Shown piece after piece: positions 1-10,703 of a stretch of 64,000 bases of DNA. The DNA is taken from positions 4,526,001-4,590,000 of the forward strand of contig NZ_CP027712.1 in NCBI RefSeq assembly GCF_003945765.1. Reading direction: 5' to 3'. A model generated the notes under the pieces. It saw only the letters and a list, made by a program, of their open reading frames with translations, had not been told where the DNA came from and searched no databases. Positions within the stretch are counted from its first letter, which is position 1; every line of letters starts with the position of its first letter. The stretch is from Pseudomonas chlororaphis subsp. chlororaphis. Lineage in GTDB: Bacteria; Pseudomonadota; Gammaproteobacteria; Pseudomonadales; Pseudomonadaceae. Both the position numbers and the translations under genes were made by a program.

Positions 1-597
1 GGTGGCGCCTTCGGCCTGCACGAGCAGATCCAGAGCGCCAGCAGCAACCTCGCCATGGCGGCGACCAACAATCATGCCCAGACCTTCGACGCCTTCGTCA
101 CCAGCCTGGTCCAGGCGCGCAAGATCTACATCCTGGGCTTTGGCAACAGCGTCTACTTCGCCGGCCTCGCCGCCTCGACCCTGATGCCTTTCTGTGCCGA
201 CGCCACCGCCATCAGCATGGAGGGCGGCAACGAAAATGCCGCCTACCGCCTGGCCGCGATCACCGATCAGGACGTATTGCTGGCCATCTCCCTGCCGCGC
301 TACTCCCTCGATACCCTGCAACTCGCCCGTTTCGCCAACGAACGCGGCGCCTCAGTGCTGGCCATCACCGACTCGCCTGCCTCGCCGCTGGCCAGCATTG
401 CCGAACATGTGCTGTTCGCCCCCGCCGACCATCCGGTGATGACCAGCTCCAACATCGCGGTGCTGGCCCTGATCGAAGGCTTGGTGGCCGGGGTGATGGC
501 GCGCAACAAGGAAGCGGTCAAGCTGGCGACCGAGCTGACCGAAAGCGTGATGTCCTACCTGCATATCCCGGGCAGCGGCAAACCGCGCAAGCCGTGA
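1..597 (+). CDS. MurR/RpiR-family transcriptional regulator, 5'-truncated (SIS domain)
   Basis: The reading frame is open from the first base, so the window edge has removed the N-terminus; about 198 codons remain. The visible part is a SIS (sugar isomerase) domain: KIYILGFGNSVYFAGLAAS binds a phosphosugar, and DQDVLLAISLPRYSLDTLQL and GASVLAITDSPASPLA are the second and third alpha/beta repeats. RpiR proteins join an N-terminal helix-turn-helix (missing here) to this domain and control sugar or amino-acid catabolism genes. The internal ATG at 55 lies inside the SIS domain and is not the true start. The target genes would lie upstream of the window and the effector cannot be read. Confidence 0.85.
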   Translation, partial: GGAFGLHEQIQSASSNLAMAATNNHAQTFDAFVTSLVQARKIYILGFGNSVYFAGLAASTLMPFCADATAISMEGGNENAAYRLAAITDQDVLLAISLPRYSLDTLQLARFANERGASVLAITDSPASPLASIAEHVLFAPADHPVMTSSNIAVLALIEGLVAGVMARNKEAVKLATELTESVMSYLHIPGSGKPRKP

Positions 598-611
598 GGC
601 GGTTTTTATCG

Positions 612-768
612 GGCTACAGGGGCTGGCTCGATGTGAATGCCTGACAGCCCCTGTAGCCACTGCCGCAGGCTGCGATCGGCTCCGAAGGAGCCGTGCTCTT
701 GAGATCGCAGGAAGGTCCTGCGGGTCGAGCGCGACCCCGGCCTATCGCAGCCTGCGGCAGCGGCTACA
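612..768. repeat. REP-type inverted repeats (three arms)
   Basis: A 14-bp perfect inverted repeat (612-625 with 645-658, GGCTACAGGGGCTG) runs into a Pseudomonas REP doublet whose arms are 652-679 and 741-768 in opposite orientation (TGTAGCCACTGCCGCAGGC and its complement). The first hairpin follows the regulator stop codon and could also end transcription. Confidence 0.8.
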
Positions 769-783
769 AGAGAGCCTCCAGCG

Positions 784-2463
784 TCAAATACGGAACTGCC
801 CCACCAGCTTGCCCAGGCGCTGGCCGAGGTCGGCCAGGCTGCGTGAGGTCTGGGCGCCGAGCTGGGTTTCGTCGGCGACGCTGTCCACCGCCACCGCGAT
901 CTGGTGCACGCTGCGGTTGATCTCCTCGGCCACCGCGGTCTGTTCTTCCGCGGCGCTGGCGATCTGCGCGTTCATCGAGTTGATGGTGCCGATCAGTTGC
1001 GCCATGGCATCCAGCGAAGCCCCCGCCTCGTTGGCCTGGTGCGAGGTGCCGTCGCCGGCATCGCTGGAGCGGCGCATGGCCTCCACGGCGGTGCGCGTGC
1101 CCTGTTGCAGGCGGTCGATCATGCCCTGGATTTCCTGGGTGCTCTGCTGGGTGCGGCTGGCCAGCGCCCTGACCTCGTCGGCCACCACCGCGAAGCCACG
1201 CCCGGCCTCACCGGCCCGCGCCGCTTCGATGGCGGCGTTGAGGGCCAGCAGATTGGTCTGCTCGGCAATGGAACGGATCACGTCGAGCACGCTGACAATC
1301 GACGCTACGTCCTTCTGCAGGCTGTCCAGGGAGGTGCCGCTGCTGCGGATATCGCTGACCAGCGCGTGAATCTGCTGGATGCTGCCATCCACCACGCGCT
1401 TGGCCGCCTGGCCTTCCTCGTCGGTCTGCTGCGCCGCCACGGCCGCGCCCTGGGCACTGCGCGCCACTTCCTGGGCCGCCGACGACATTTGATTGATCGC
1501 CGTGGCCACCTGATCGGTCTCGTGACGCTGGCGCTCCATGGCCTGCTCGGAACGCTGGGCCTGTTCGGACACCTGGGTCACCAGGCCGGTCAGTTGGCCG
1601 GTCATCTCGGTGATCTGCCGCACCAGGCCGTGGATCTTGTCGACGAAACGGTTGAAGGAACTGGCCAGGTCGCCCAGCTCGTCCTGGCTGGTGATGGCCA
1701 GGCGGCGGGTCAGGTCGCCTTCGCCGGCGGCGATATCGTCGAGGTTGAGCTTCATCAGGTTCAGCGGCCGCAGGATGGTATTGGCCACCAGCAGGCCGAT
1801 GGCGGCGATCACCAGCAGCACCACCACGGCGATGCCGATGATGCTCAGGACCATGCCCCGCATGCGCTGGTTGACGCTGGCCTCGACCTCGGCCACCTGG
1901 GCGTCGATACCGTCCAGGTTCACCGAGGAGCCGACAATCAGGTCCCACTTGGGCAGGTATTCGGTGTACCCCAGTTTCGGCACCAGCACGTCGCTGCCCG
2001 GCTGGGTCGAGCTGTACTGCACATAGTGCGTGCCGTCCTTGCCGACCTTGACCAGCTCGCGGTTGACGTACACGCCGTTGGGGTCGCGGTTGTCCTTGAA
2101 GCTCTTGCCGACGCCGTCCGGGCTGTTGCCCTTGAACAGGCGCACCGTCTCGGAGTCGTAGCCGAAGAAGTAACCGTCCTTGCCGTAGGTGATGTTCGAC
2201 AGCAGCTTCACCACCTCGGCGCGGGCAGCGGTATCGCCGGGCGCCGCCGTGTCGTAGAGCGGCTTGACGGTGCTCAGGGCCACCTCCACATAGCTTTGCA
2301 GCGTGGTCTTGGCCTCGCCGAGCAGGCGCTGCCGGGTCTCGTCCACCTCGTTCTGCGCCTGCTCCCTGAGCATGACGACCGTGGTCAGGCTGATCACCAG
2401 CGCAAACAACAGGACCGGGAGGACCGCGAGGGACAGGACTTTGCCCTTCAGACTTAAGCGCAT
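784..2463 (-). CDS. Methyl-accepting chemotaxis protein with periplasmic sCache_2 domain
   Basis: A 559-residue chemoreceptor. A first membrane helix lies at about residues 11-32. The periplasmic single-Cache domain (about 35-190) contains the motif [11 protein letters not shown], and a second helix near 205-230 leads into a HAMP linker. The cytoplasmic signalling domain has the conserved hairpin tip ([20 protein letters not shown]) that binds CheA/CheW. sCache_2 receptors of pseudomonads often sense small carboxylates such as acetate, pyruvate or lactate; the ligand here is unknown. ATG 2463 is chosen because the membrane helix starts directly after it; the longer frame to 2646 runs through the upstream hairpin. 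It is next to a permease gene in the same orientation, which may move a related compound. Confidence 0.9.
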   Translation of the reverse strand: MRLSLKGKVLSLAVLPVLLFALVISLTTVVMLREQAQNEVDETRQRLLGEAKTTLQSYVEVALSTVKPLYDTAAPGDTAARAEVVKLLSNITYGKDGYFFGYDSETVRLFKGNSPDGVGKSFKDNRDPNGVYVNRELVKVGKDGTHYVQYSSTQPGSDVLVPKLGYTEYLPKWDLIVGSSVNLDGIDAQVAEVEASVNQRMRGMVLSIIGIAVVVLLVIAAIGLLVANTILRPLNLMKLNLDDIAAGEGDLTRRLAITSQDELGDLASSFNRFVDKIHGLVRQITEMTGQLTGLVTQVSEQAQRSEQAMERQRHETDQVATAINQMSSAAQEVARSAQGAAVAAQQTDEEGQAAKRVVDGSIQQIHALVSDIRSSGTSLDSLQKDVASIVSVLDVIRSIAEQTNLLALNAAIEAARAGEAGRGFAVVADEVRALASRTQQSTQEIQGMIDRLQQGTRTAVEAMRRSSDAGDGTSHQANEAGASLDAMAQLIGTINSMNAQIASAAEEQTAVAEEINRSVHQIAVAVDSVADETQLGAQTSRSLADLGQRLGKLVGQFRI

Positions 2464-2580
2464 AGGAGGTTCACTCTTGATGTTGTTGGCGTGATACAGC
2501 CTTAACGGCACGCCGCCACAAAAGTTGAGCCCCGCAGGATGAAGAGCGGAATCTGCGGATACGCAGCGTCCTGGAGATTT

Positions 2581-2628
2581 TTCGCGAGCAAGCTTCACGC
2601 TTCTGTAAGAGCGAAGCTTGCTCGCGAA
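2581..2628. repeat. 16-bp perfect inverted repeat between permease and chemoreceptor genes
   Basis: TTCGCGAGCAAGCTTC at 2581-2596 pairs with 2613-2628 around a 16-base loop. It belongs to the GCGAGCAAGCTTCGCTCCTACA type of dispersed Pseudomonas intergenic hairpin, a different family from the TGTAGCCGC repeats. It lies downstream of the permease stop on the minus strand and may act as a terminator or mRNA-stabilising stem, though there is no T tract. Confidence 0.7.
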
Positions 2629-2662
2629 AGGAACAACGCGGTGCAACTGAACCCCCGCGGGC

Positions 2663-3982
2663 TCAGAGCACCATGGCGGCCACCCAGCCGAACGCCAGCA
2701 GCGGCAGGTTGTAGTGCAGGAAGGTCGGGACCACGGTGTCCCAGATGTGGTGGTGCTGGCCGTCGATGTTCAGGCCGGAGGTCGGGCCCAGGGTCGAGTC
2801 CGAGGCTGGCGAGCCGGCGTCGCCCAATGCGCCGGCGGTGCCGACGATGCAGACGATGGCCAGCGGGCTGAAGCCCAGCTGCACGCACAGCGGCACGAAG
2901 ATGGTCGCCAGGATCGGCACGGTGGAGAACGACGAGCCGATGCCCATGGTCACCAGCAGCCCCACCAGCAGCATCAGCAAGGCGCCCACGCCCTTGCTGT
3001 GGCCGATCCAGCTGGCCGAGGACTCCACCAGGCTCTTCACCTCGCCGGTGGCCTTCATCACTTCGGCGAAACCGGCGGCGGCGATCATGATGAAGCCGAT
3101 CATCGCCATCATCTTCATGCCTTCGGTGAACAGGTCGTCGGTCTCGCGCCAGCGCACGATGCCCGACACCGAGAAGATCAGGAAGCCGGACAACGCGCCG
3201 ATAATCATCGAGTCCAGCAACAGCTGGATGACAAAGGCCGCGACAATCGCCAGGCCCGCCACCAGCAGCGTGCGCGGGTTGTATTGCACCGTCACCTGCT
3301 CGACTTTCTCGATCAGCTCCAGGTCATACACACGCTTCTTGCGGTAGCTGACAAAGGCCAGTAGCAGGCCGAAGACCATGCCCAGGGCCGGAATGCCCAT
3401 GGCATGGGTGACATTGATATTGCTGATGTCCACGCCACTGCGGGCGACGTTGGCCAGCAGGATCTCGTTGAGGAAGATGTTGCCGAACCCCACCGGCAGG
3501 AACATGTACGGGGTGATCAGGCCGAAGGTGATGACGCAGGCGATCAACCGTCGGTCCAGCTGCAGTTTGCTCAGCACATACAACAGCGGCGGCACCAGCA
3601 GCGGGATGAAAGCGATATGGATCGGCAGGATGTTCTGCGAGGCGATCGCCACCACCCACAACAGGCCGATCAGCAGCCATTTGACGTTGCCGCCGCCGTT
3701 GGCGTCCTGGCGGTCCACCAGCAGCAGGATCTTGTCCGCCAGGGCGTGGGCCAGGCCGGACTTGGCGATCGCCACCGCAAAGGCGCCGAGCAAGGCGTAG
3801 GACAGGGCCACCGTCGCCCCGCCGCCGAGGCCATTATTGAAAGCCTTGAGGGTCGCCTCGATGCCCAGGCCACCGGTCAGCCCTCCCACCAGCGCGCCTA
3901 CGATCAGCGCGATCACCACATGCACGCGGGACAGGCTGAGGACCAGCATGACGCCAACCGCCGCAATTACTGCATTAATCAT
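2663..3982 (-). CDS. Na+/H+ antiporter-family (NhaC/YuiF-like) permease
   Basis: A 439-residue integral membrane protein with about 11-12 hydrophobic helices. It contains the family-typical stretch [21 protein letters not shown] near the C-terminus and the early motif [14 protein letters not shown]. The family (Na_H_antiport, YuiF-like) includes proton or sodium antiporters and some amino-acid permeases, so the substrate is open. ATG 3982 follows a GAGGT ribosome-binding site at the right distance; the extension to 4045 lacks one. A chemoreceptor gene follows in the same direction 199 bp downstream, so receptor and permease may serve the same nutrient (inference). Confidence 0.8.
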   Translation of the reverse strand: MINAVIAAVGVMLVLSLSRVHVVIALIVGALVGGLTGGLGIEATLKAFNNGLGGGATVALSYALLGAFAVAIAKSGLAHALADKILLLVDRQDANGGGNVKWLLIGLLWVVAIASQNILPIHIAFIPLLVPPLLYVLSKLQLDRRLIACVITFGLITPYMFLPVGFGNIFLNEILLANVARSGVDISNINVTHAMGIPALGMVFGLLLAFVSYRKKRVYDLELIEKVEQVTVQYNPRTLLVAGLAIVAAFVIQLLLDSMIIGALSGFLIFSVSGIVRWRETDDLFTEGMKMMAMIGFIMIAAAGFAEVMKATGEVKSLVESSASWIGHSKGVGALLMLLVGLLVTMGIGSSFSTVPILATIFVPLCVQLGFSPLAIVCIVGTAGALGDAGSPASDSTLGPTSGLNIDGQHHHIWDTVVPTFLHYNLPLLAFGWVAAMVL

Positions 3983-4183
3983 CGTTACCTCATGGCACTG
4001 CGGCAGGAAAACGCCGCAAAAGGAATGAGTCCGGCCAGAGGGCAACCATTGCCGACGCCGGATTGAAAAAGGAGGGTCTTATTAGAGGGCGCGCACTTTG
4101 CAGCAGCGGGCAACGCTTGTCAAAACCGGCGGGCACTCGCTGCCCGACCGACTACCGCCTGCGCCGGCAGCTCCGCCGTCACT

Positions 4184-4317
4184 TGTAGCCGCTGGCGCAG
4201 CCTGCGATCGGCCGCGCAGCGGACGCCGGGTCTGAGGATCGAGTCTTCCAGGCCAGTCGCATTGCGTGCCTTTGCGAGTGCTGCGCACTCGATCGCAGCC
4301 TGCGGCAGCGGCTACAG
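4184..4317. repeat. REP doublet (opposed arms)
   Basis: The left arm starts at 4184 (TGTAGCCGCTGGCGCAGCC) and the right arm ends at 4317 (GATCGCAGCCTGCGGCAGCG followed by GCTACA). They are opposed, separated by about 75 bases, and sit in the divergent gap between permease and chemoreceptor. The rest of 3983-4407 shows no gene. Confidence 0.8.
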
Positions 4318-4407
4318 GGAGCGGCATTCGAACGAGCGTTTAAAGAAGGCCGTTCTGCGGCCGATACGCTGCAAAGTCTCAAATAAATATCGAATAAGGA
4401 CGTCTCC

Positions 4408-6555
4408 ATGTCGCTCAGACAACTTTCCATCCAGTGGAAAATCACCCTGCTCGCCGGCCTCTGCCTGGCCGCTGTAGTGACCCTGCTGGTGGGGCTTTCG
4501 CTGTACCGCATGGAGCACAGCTCCGCCCTGGTGAAGGCCTCGAGCATGGAGATGCTCAACGAAGCCGCCCAGGCCCGCATCGAGGCCCAGGGCGAGGTCC
4601 AGGCGCTGGGCATCCGCCAGCAATTCATGGACGCCTATCAATACGGCCACGGCTTCTCGCGCCAGGTGCTGTTCCTGCGCGAGCAGGCCGAGAAGCGCTT
4701 CCTCGATGCCTTCGACCTGCGCGAGGACCTGACCCGCCAGGTGAAGTCGGCGTTGCAGGCCAACCCCGACCTGCTCGGCCTGTCGCTGGTGTTCGAAGCC
4801 AACGCGCTGGACGGCAAGGACGAGCTCTTCAGCGGCCAGAGCGAACTGGGCAGCAACGACAAGGGCCGCTTCGCCCTCTACTGGTCGCAGCCGACCCCGG
4901 GCAAGCTGACCTCCATGGCGCTGCCGGAAAGCGACATGAGCGACACCACCACCGGCCCCAGCGGCCAGCCGGCCAACGCCTGGTTCACCTGCCCGCGCAA
5001 TACCCTCAAGCCTTGTGTGATCGAGCCCTACTTCTATGTGATCGACGGCCAGAACGTGCTGATGACCAGCATCGTGTTCCCGCTGCTGGTGAACGGCAAA
5101 GTCATCGCCTCGCTGTCGGTGGACATCAACCTCAACAGCCTGCAATCGGTCAGCCAGCAAGCGAGCAAAGAGCTCTACGACGGCCAGACCATGGTCAGCA
5201 TCATCAGCCCGGTCGGCCTGCTCGCCGGCTACAGCGCCGACGCCAGCAAGCTCAGCCAGCGCCTGGACCAACTGGACAAAACCAACGGTGGCGAACTGAT
5301 CCGCCTGCTGTCGGCCAGCACCCAGACCCAGAGCCTGCACAACGACAACGCCCTGAAAGTGCTCGCGCCCTTCACCCCGATTCCCGACGGCAAGCCCTGG
5401 GGCGTGCTGCTGCAAGTGCCGGAGCGGGTCCTGGTGGGCCCGGCCGAAGCCCTGAAGAACCAACTGGACCAGAGCAACCAGACTGGCACCCTGGTCGAAC
5501 TGGGCCTGGGCCTAATGGCCGCGGTGCTCGGCCTGCTATTGGTGTGGCTGATGGCGCGCAGCGTGACCCGGCCGATCCTCGGCGTGGCGCACATGCTGGA
5601 AGACATCGCCAGCGGCGAAGGCGACCTGACCCGGCGCCTGGCCTACGACAAGAAAGACGAACTGGGCCAGCTGGCCGGCTGGTTCAACCGCTTCCTCGAC
5701 AAGCTGCAACCGATCATCGCCGAGGTGAAACGCTCGGTGCAGGACGCCCGCGGCACCGCCGACCAGTCCTCGGCCATCGCCACCCAGACCAGCGCCGGCA
5801 TGGAGCAGCAGTATCGCCAGGTCGACCAGGTGGCCACCGCGTCCCATGAGATGAGCGCCACCGCCCAGGACGTCGCCCGCAGCGCGGCCCAGGCCGCGCA
5901 GGCCGCCCGCGATGCCGACCAGGCCACGCGCCAGGGCCTGAGCGTGATCGACCGCACCACCGCGAGCATCGATCACCTGGCGGCCGATATGAGCACCGCC
6001 ATGACCCAGGTCGAAGGCTTGGCCGCCAACAGTGAAAAGATCGGTACGGTGCTGGAAGTGATTCGCGCCATCGCCGAGCAGACCAACCTGCTGGCCCTCA
6101 ACGCCGCCATCGAGGCCGCCCGCGCCGGCGAGGCCGGGCGTGGCTTCGCGGTGGTCGCCGACGAAGTGCGCAACCTCGCCCGGCGCACCCAGGAATCGGT
6201 GGAGGAAACCCGCCAGGTCATCGAGGAGCTGCAAAGCGGCACCCAGGAAGTGGTCGGTTCGATGGGCAACAGCCATCGCCAGGCCCAGGGCAGCGTCGAG
6301 CAGGTCGGCCAGGCGGTCACCGCCCTGCGGCAGATCGGCGACGCGGTGACGGTGATCAGTGACATGAACCTGCAGATCGCCAGCGCCGCCGAAGAGCAAA
6401 GCGCGGTGGCCGAGGAGATCAACAACAACGTGGCGACCATCCGCGACGTCACCGAATCGCTGTCGGAGCAGGCCAACGAATCGGCGCGGGTCAGCCAGTC
6501 GCTGAACAGCCTGGCCAACCAGCAGCAGAGCCTGATGGACCAGTTCCGGGTCTGA
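4408..6555 (+). CDS. Methyl-accepting chemotaxis protein with large dCache-type periplasmic domain
   Basis: A 715-residue chemoreceptor. The N-terminal membrane helix is at about 13-32 and the periplasmic region is about 330 residues (35-365). The second helix precedes a HAMP domain ([18 protein letters not shown]), followed by the signalling domain with tip [20 protein letters not shown]. The periplasmic length and the segment ending [18 protein letters not shown] fit a double-Cache sensor, a class that commonly binds amino acids, polyamines or organic acids; the usual amino-acid ligand signature was not identified. The start ATG follows AAGGACGTCTCC. It is flanked by REP doublets on both sides, so it is probably transcribed alone. 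Confidence 0.9.
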   Translation: MSLRQLSIQWKITLLAGLCLAAVVTLLVGLSLYRMEHSSALVKASSMEMLNEAAQARIEAQGEVQALGIRQQFMDAYQYGHGFSRQVLFLREQAEKRFLDAFDLREDLTRQVKSALQANPDLLGLSLVFEANALDGKDELFSGQSELGSNDKGRFALYWSQPTPGKLTSMALPESDMSDTTTGPSGQPANAWFTCPRNTLKPCVIEPYFYVIDGQNVLMTSIVFPLLVNGKVIASLSVDINLNSLQSVSQQASKELYDGQTMVSIISPVGLLAGYSADASKLSQRLDQLDKTNGGELIRLLSASTQTQSLHNDNALKVLAPFTPIPDGKPWGVLLQVPERVLVGPAEALKNQLDQSNQTGTLVELGLGLMAAVLGLLLVWLMARSVTRPILGVAHMLEDIASGEGDLTRRLAYDKKDELGQLAGWFNRFLDKLQPIIAEVKRSVQDARGTADQSSAIATQTSAGMEQQYRQVDQVATASHEMSATAQDVARSAAQAAQAARDADQATRQGLSVIDRTTASIDHLAADMSTAMTQVEGLAANSEKIGTVLEVIRAIAEQTNLLALNAAIEAARAGEAGRGFAVVADEVRNLARRTQESVEETRQVIEELQSGTQEVVGSMGNSHRQAQGSVEQVGQAVTALRQIGDAVTVISDMNLQIASAAEEQSAVAEEINNNVATIRDVTESLSEQANESARVSQSLNSLANQQQSLMDQFRV

Positions 6556-6579
6556 CCTCCCCTTTCAAAAACGCCTCGG

Positions 6580-6738
6580 TGTAGCCGCTGCCGAGGCACG
6601 AGGCTGCGATCGGCTGCGCAGCAGTCGTAGACCCGGCGACTCGGTCGATCAGATACACCGCAGGCATAGGGTTGGCGGGCGCTTCGTCGGAATGCCGCCC
6701 AACCCGATCGCAGCCTCGTGCCTCGGCAGCGGCTACAG
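6580..6738. repeat. REP doublet
   Basis: Opposed arms GTAGCCGCTGCCGAGGCACG (from 6581) and its complement ending at 6738, with extended pairing through CGAGGCTGCGATCGG. It lies between the convergent chemoreceptor and sensor-kinase genes. Confidence 0.8.
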
Positions 6739-6765
6739 GGATTCAGGGATTCAGCACCGGCAATA

Positions 6766-8079
6766 TCAGCGCCCAGGCAACTCGATCAACACCCGCAGCC
6801 CGCCCTGCGGGCTTTCCAGCAAGCGCAGCACCCCGCCCCAGCTTTCGACTATGTCGCGCACGATGCCCAGGCCCAGGCCGTGGCCGTCGGTCTGTTCGTC
6901 CAGGCGCGTGCCACGGCTGAACACCTGGCTGCGCTGCTCCTCGGGAATCCCCGGCCCGTCGTCGTCCACCGCCAGGCCATAACCCTCGGCGGTCTGCCAC
7001 ACGCTCAGCGCCACTTCGGCATCGGCCCACTTGCAGGCGTTATCCAGCAGGTTGCCCAGCAGTTCCAGCAGGTCTTCCCGGTCCCAGGGCAGTTGCAGAC
7101 CGGGGGCTGCCTGATAGCTCAGGTCCAGGTGCTCGCCATGGATCATGCTCAGGGTCGCCAGCAGCCCCGGCAGCTCGGCGTCGCAATCGAACAGCGCGCC
7201 GGGCAACGCATCGCCGGCCAGGCGCGCGCGGTTCAACTCGCGGTTGAGCCGCTGCTGCACCTGCTCCAGCTGCTCCTCGAGCAACTGGCGCAGCTCCGGG
7301 TGTGCCTGCAGCTTGGGGTTGGACGCCAGGCTCAGCAGCACCGCCAGCGGGGTCTTCAGCGCGTGCCCGAGGTTGCCCAGGGCATTGCGCGAACGCTTCA
7401 GGCTGTCTTCGGTATGGGCCAGCAAATGGTTGATCTGCGCCACCAGCGGTTCCAGCTCCAGCGGCACCTGTTCGTCCAGTTGCGAACGCTGGCCGCGCTG
7501 CAATTGGGCGATCTGCTCGCGGGCCTGCTCCAGCGGGCGCAAGGCGCGGCGCACGGTGACCCGCTGCAGGATCAGGATCAGCAGCAGGCCGGCCAGGCCC
7601 AGGCCCAGGCCCACCTGTTGCATGCGCAGGAAGCTCTCACGCACCGGGGTGTAGTCCTGGGCCACGCTGATGGAAATCGACTGCCCGAGGCGCCGGTAAT
7701 CGGTGCGCAGCACCAGCAGGCGCTGGCCTTCCGGTCCCAGTTGCAGGTTGCTGTGCAGACCGGTCTGTGCCAGTGCAGGCAGATCCTGGTCCCACAGTGA
7801 GCGAGAGCGCCAGTGCACGTCATCGAAGTCGATACGGAAGTAATGCCCGGAAAACGGCCGCTGATAAGCCGGCGACAACCGTCGCTCGTCCAGCTGCAAA
7901 CCCTGGGGGCCCCGGACCAGTGCTACCAGCAGGCTTTCGCTGTCGTTGCGCAGGCCGGCTTCCAGGTAGCGTTGCAAGCCCATCTCGAACAGCCACAGGC
8001 TGGTCTGCGCCAGCACCAGGCCGACAATCACCATCACGCTGATCAGGCCCAGGCTCAGGCGGCGCTGGATCGACCTCAC
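6766..8079 (-). CDS. Sensor histidine kinase (BqsS/CarS-like)
   Basis: A 437-residue inner-membrane kinase. Transmembrane helices at about 12-33 and 157-173 bracket a periplasmic domain of about 120 residues. The phospho-acceptor His239 is in [10 protein letters not shown]. The ATPase part has the N box ([10 protein letters not shown]), the G1 box (DDDGPGIP) and the G2 box ([12 protein letters not shown]). It overlaps the response-regulator gene by 4 bp. The order PepSY, PepSY, regulator, kinase matches the bqsPQRS (carRS) locus of P. aeruginosa, which responds to Fe(II) or Ca2+. The RExxE iron motif described for BqsS is not evident: the region before helix 2 reads PVRESFLRM. Orthology is likely but the signal is uncertain. 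Confidence 0.85.
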   Translation of the reverse strand: MRSIQRRLSLGLISVMVIVGLVLAQTSLWLFEMGLQRYLEAGLRNDSESLLVALVRGPQGLQLDERRLSPAYQRPFSGHYFRIDFDDVHWRSRSLWDQDLPALAQTGLHSNLQLGPEGQRLLVLRTDYRRLGQSISISVAQDYTPVRESFLRMQQVGLGLGLAGLLLILILQRVTVRRALRPLEQAREQIAQLQRGQRSQLDEQVPLELEPLVAQINHLLAHTEDSLKRSRNALGNLGHALKTPLAVLLSLASNPKLQAHPELRQLLEEQLEQVQQRLNRELNRARLAGDALPGALFDCDAELPGLLATLSMIHGEHLDLSYQAAPGLQLPWDREDLLELLGNLLDNACKWADAEVALSVWQTAEGYGLAVDDDGPGIPEEQRSQVFSRGTRLDEQTDGHGLGLGIVRDIVESWGGVLRLLESPQGGLRVLIELPGR

Positions 8080-8744
8080 CGGGCGTTCCCGCCAAACAGG
8101 TAGCCCTGGCCGCGGCGGGTTTCGATCACGCTGCGCCCAAGCTTGCGCCGCAGGTGGTTGACGTGGACTTCCAGCACGTTGGAATCGCGCTCGGTCTCAC
8201 CGTCGTAGAGGTGTTCGGCCAAATGGCTTTTCGAAAGGATCTGCTCCGGGTGCAGCATAAAGTAGCGCAGCAGGCGGAATTCGGCGGCGGTCAGCTGGAT
8301 GTCCACGCCGTCGCGCAGCACGCACTGGCGGCCCTCGTCGAGGTGCAGCCCGGCGGCCTGCAATGTCGGTTGGTTGGCCTGACCGTGGGAACGGCGCAGC
8401 AGCGCCTGGATGCGCAGGTGCAATTCTTCCGGGTGGAAGGGTTTGGTCAGGTAGTCGTCGGCACCGGCCTTCAGGCCTTCGATGCGCTCGGCCCAGGACC
8501 CGCGGGCGGTGAGGATCAGCACCGGGGTTGCCAGGCCGCCGGCGCGCCATTTGGCCAGCACTTCCAGGCCCGGCACCCCGGGCAGGCCGAGGTCGAGCAC
8601 GATCAGGTCGTAGGGCTCGCTGGTGCCCTGATACAGCGCGTCACGGCCGTCGGCCAGCCAGTCCACGGCGTAGCCCTGACGGTTGAGCCCGGCCAGCAGT
8701 TCGTCGGCCAGGGAGACGTGGTCTTCCACCAGGAGCAGGCGCAT
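8076..8744 (-). CDS. OmpR-family response regulator (BqsR/CarR-like)
   Basis: 222 residues. The receiver domain (1-115) has the acidic pocket VEDH, phospho-acceptor Asp51 in [11 protein letters not shown] and the conserved Lys in DDYLTKPFH. The C-terminal winged helix (about 125-220) has [12 protein letters not shown] and the terminal hairpin RGQGYLFG. Its ATG shares one base with the stop of the upstream PepSY gene and its 3' end overlaps the kinase gene by 4 bp, so the four genes form one tightly coupled operon transcribed from about 9400. The related P. aeruginosa regulator controls genes for cationic stress tolerance and biofilm decay; whether this one does is inferred from synteny. Confidence 0.9.
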   Translation of the reverse strand: MRLLLVEDHVSLADELLAGLNRQGYAVDWLADGRDALYQGTSEPYDLIVLDLGLPGVPGLEVLAKWRAGGLATPVLILTARGSWAERIEGLKAGADDYLTKPFHPEELHLRIQALLRRSHGQANQPTLQAAGLHLDEGRQCVLRDGVDIQLTAAEFRLLRYFMLHPEQILSKSHLAEHLYDGETERDSNVLEVHVNHLRRKLGRSVIETRRGQGYLFGGNAR

Positions 8745-9058
8745 CAGTCATCTTCCTTGTCTTTCAGTAAGCGGCCGGTGGTGGCCTCCAGGTCCAGCTC
8801 GCGGACCACGCCCTCGGCGGTCAGCAGCTCGACTTCATAGATGTAGACGTCGTGTTTTTCTTCCAGCTCGGCTTCCAGCAACTTGGCTCCGGGGTAACGG
8901 TCCAGGGCCTGCTGCAGCAATTGCTCCAGCGGCAGGATCACCCCTTGCTGGCGCAGGCGCAGGGCTTCGTCCTGGTCCAGGTCGCGGGCCAGCGCCACCG
9001 AGCAAAAAGCCAGAAGCGCCAGGGCCACCCTGCTGCCGGCGCGTAGATTCACCTTCAT
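8744..9058 (-). CDS. Exported PepSY-domain protein (second of pair)
   Basis: 104 residues with a Sec signal peptide ([24 protein letters not shown], cut before RDLDQ). The mature part matches its upstream neighbour: an acidic helix ([12 protein letters not shown]), then [21 protein letters not shown], the hydrophobic strand pattern of PepSY domains. PepSY proteins are small periplasmic domains often linked to two-component systems or protease control. The start at 9058 is set by TAATG overlap with the upstream stop and by the signal peptide; the frame's extension to 9118 overlaps the upstream gene. It probably modulates the adjacent kinase or binds cations through its Asp/Glu-rich surface (inference). 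Confidence 0.8.
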   Translation of the reverse strand: MKVNLRAGSRVALALLAFCSVALARDLDQDEALRLRQQGVILPLEQLLQQALDRYPGAKLLEAELEEKHDVYIYEVELLTAEGVVRELDLEATTGRLLKDKEDD

Positions 9059-9366
9059 TACGTATCCTGATGATCCTTGAGCACCTGGCCGCTCACTGCG
9101 TCCAATTCCAGGTCCCACTCAACCCCTTGAGGGTCGCGCATCTCGATCTGGTAGATGTACTTGCCGTACTCCTCTTCCAGCTCGGTTTCGGTGATGGTCG
9201 CGCCCGGGTGCTTGGCCAATGCCGTGGCATTGAGTTTTTCAAAGGACACAATGGTACCAGCGTCGCGCAGTCTCAGGGCCTCGTCGGGCCCCAGGTCGCG
9301 GGCATGGGCCAGGCTGGCGGTCATGCCGATGAGGGTCGCGGTGAACAGGGCAGTCAGGGTTTTCAT
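9058..9366 (-). CDS. Exported PepSY-domain protein (first of pair)
   Basis: 102 residues. The signal peptide is MKTLTALFTATLIGMTASLAHA, with probable cleavage before RDLGPDEAL. The mature domain shares the ARDLxxDEALRLR start and the later ELEEEYGKYIYQIEM strand with the next gene, so the two are a tandem duplication. It is the first gene of the PepSY-PepSY-regulator-kinase operon. The start ATG follows GGAGACACCCC. It resembles BqsP/BqsQ-type proteins by position and fold, without direct evidence for function. Confidence 0.8.
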   Translation of the reverse strand: MKTLTALFTATLIGMTASLAHARDLGPDEALRLRDAGTIVSFEKLNATALAKHPGATITETELEEEYGKYIYQIEMRDPQGVEWDLELDAVSGQVLKDHQDT

Positions 9367-9526
9367 GGGGTGTCTCCGGTTTTCTCGTTATGTGTTGCTA
9401 CGGGGCTCACGATAGCCGGTCGAACTTAATTGAAACTGAATGGCCATCATCGGCGCCGCGCAGGTTTCATTCGGCGCCGCGGGCCCGAGCTTTTATACTC
9501 GGCTGTCGCTCGAGATTGAGGCCGGT

Positions 9527-10606
9527 ATGACCGCTATCCACATCAAGTTCCCTGCCCTGACTCTCAAGGCCGGCCCACGCGCCCTGGCGCGCATTCGCGC
9601 CAACGGCCTGAGCGCGGCCGAGGTCGGCACCCTGCCCGGCGCTGCCGGCGGGCCGAAAGCCCTGGGCATCCAGGGGCTGGACCTGGCGCTGTTCGGCGAA
9701 TGGCTGCCAGCGGCGCCACGGAAACGTTCGCTGATTGGCGCCTCGGTGGGTTCCTGGCGCTTCGCCAGCGCCTGCCTGCCGGACGCCGCCGAAGGCATCC
9801 GGCGCCTGGGCCAGCTGTACAACGCCCAGAGCTTTGCCAAGGGCGTGACCATGGCGCAGATCAGCCAGAGCTCGCAGCGCATGCTGCACGAGCTGCTCGA
9901 CGGCCGCGACGCGAGCATTCTCGACAACCCGCACTACCGGCTGAACATCATGGTGGTGAAAAGCCACGGCCTGCTCGCCGACGACCATCGCGGTCGGCTG
10001 GGCCTGGGGCTGTCCTCGGTGATCGCCGACAACCTGCGTGGTCGCGCGCGCCTGGCGCGGCACTTCGAACGCCTGGTGCTGCATGACCCGCGCCTGGCGC
10101 CGCCGCTGCATGCCCTCGAAGACTTCCCCTCGCGCTTCGTGCCGCTGGACACCGGCAACCTGCGCCAGGCCCTGCTGGCCTCGGGTTCAATCCCGATGGT
10201 CATGCAAGGCGTGCGCGACCTGCCCGGGGCCGGGGCCGGCACCTTCCGCGACGGCGGCCTGCTGGACTACCACCTCGACCTGCCCTACAGCGGCGAGGAT
10301 ATCGTGCTCTACCCGCACTTCACCGATCGGGTGATTCCCGGCTGGTTCGACAAGACCCTGCCCTGGCGCCGCGGCAACCCGGGCCGTTTGCAGGACGTAT
10401 TACTGCTGGCACCGTCGAAGGAATACCTGGCGCGCCTGCCCTACGGCAAACTGCCGGACCGCAACGACTTCAAGCGCTTCATGGGCGACGACGCCAGCCG
10501 CCAGAAATACTGGCGCAGCGCGATGGACGAAAGCCGGCGCCTGGGCGACGAGTTCCTCGAGCTGGCCGCAGGTGGTCGTCTCGGCGAACGGCTATTGACC
10601 CTTTAG
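9527..10606 (+). CDS. Patatin-like phospholipase/acyl hydrolase
   Basis: 359 residues. The catalytic signatures of the patatin fold are visible in order: a glycine-rich oxyanion loop (GAAGGPKALG, about 38-47), the nucleophile elbow GASVGS with Ser73, and the catalytic Asp242 in FRDGGLLDYH. No signal peptide is present, so the enzyme is probably cytoplasmic and acts on phospholipid or acylglycerol esters. ATG 9527 is preferred over the upstream in-frame ATG at 9440 because it has GAGG seven bases upstream and the extra residues do not look like protein. It is divergent from the PepSY operon and followed by queD. The physiological substrate is unknown. Confidence 0.8.
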   Translation: MTAIHIKFPALTLKAGPRALARIRANGLSAAEVGTLPGAAGGPKALGIQGLDLALFGEWLPAAPRKRSLIGASVGSWRFASACLPDAAEGIRRLGQLYNAQSFAKGVTMAQISQSSQRMLHELLDGRDASILDNPHYRLNIMVVKSHGLLADDHRGRLGLGLSSVIADNLRGRARLARHFERLVLHDPRLAPPLHALEDFPSRFVPLDTGNLRQALLASGSIPMVMQGVRDLPGAGAGTFRDGGLLDYHLDLPYSGEDIVLYPHFTDRVIPGWFDKTLPWRRGNPGRLQDVLLLAPSKEYLARLPYGKLPDRNDFKRFMGDDASRQKYWRSAMDESRRLGDEFLELAAGGRLGERLLTL

Positions 10607-10703
10607 TCAGTGTTTTCCCGCAACCGTATAACCAAGCTGGTAAACTCGCCGCCTGCCTTACATCGCCCGCGGCGATAGCCACCTGACCGAGCTGACCAAC
10701 ACT

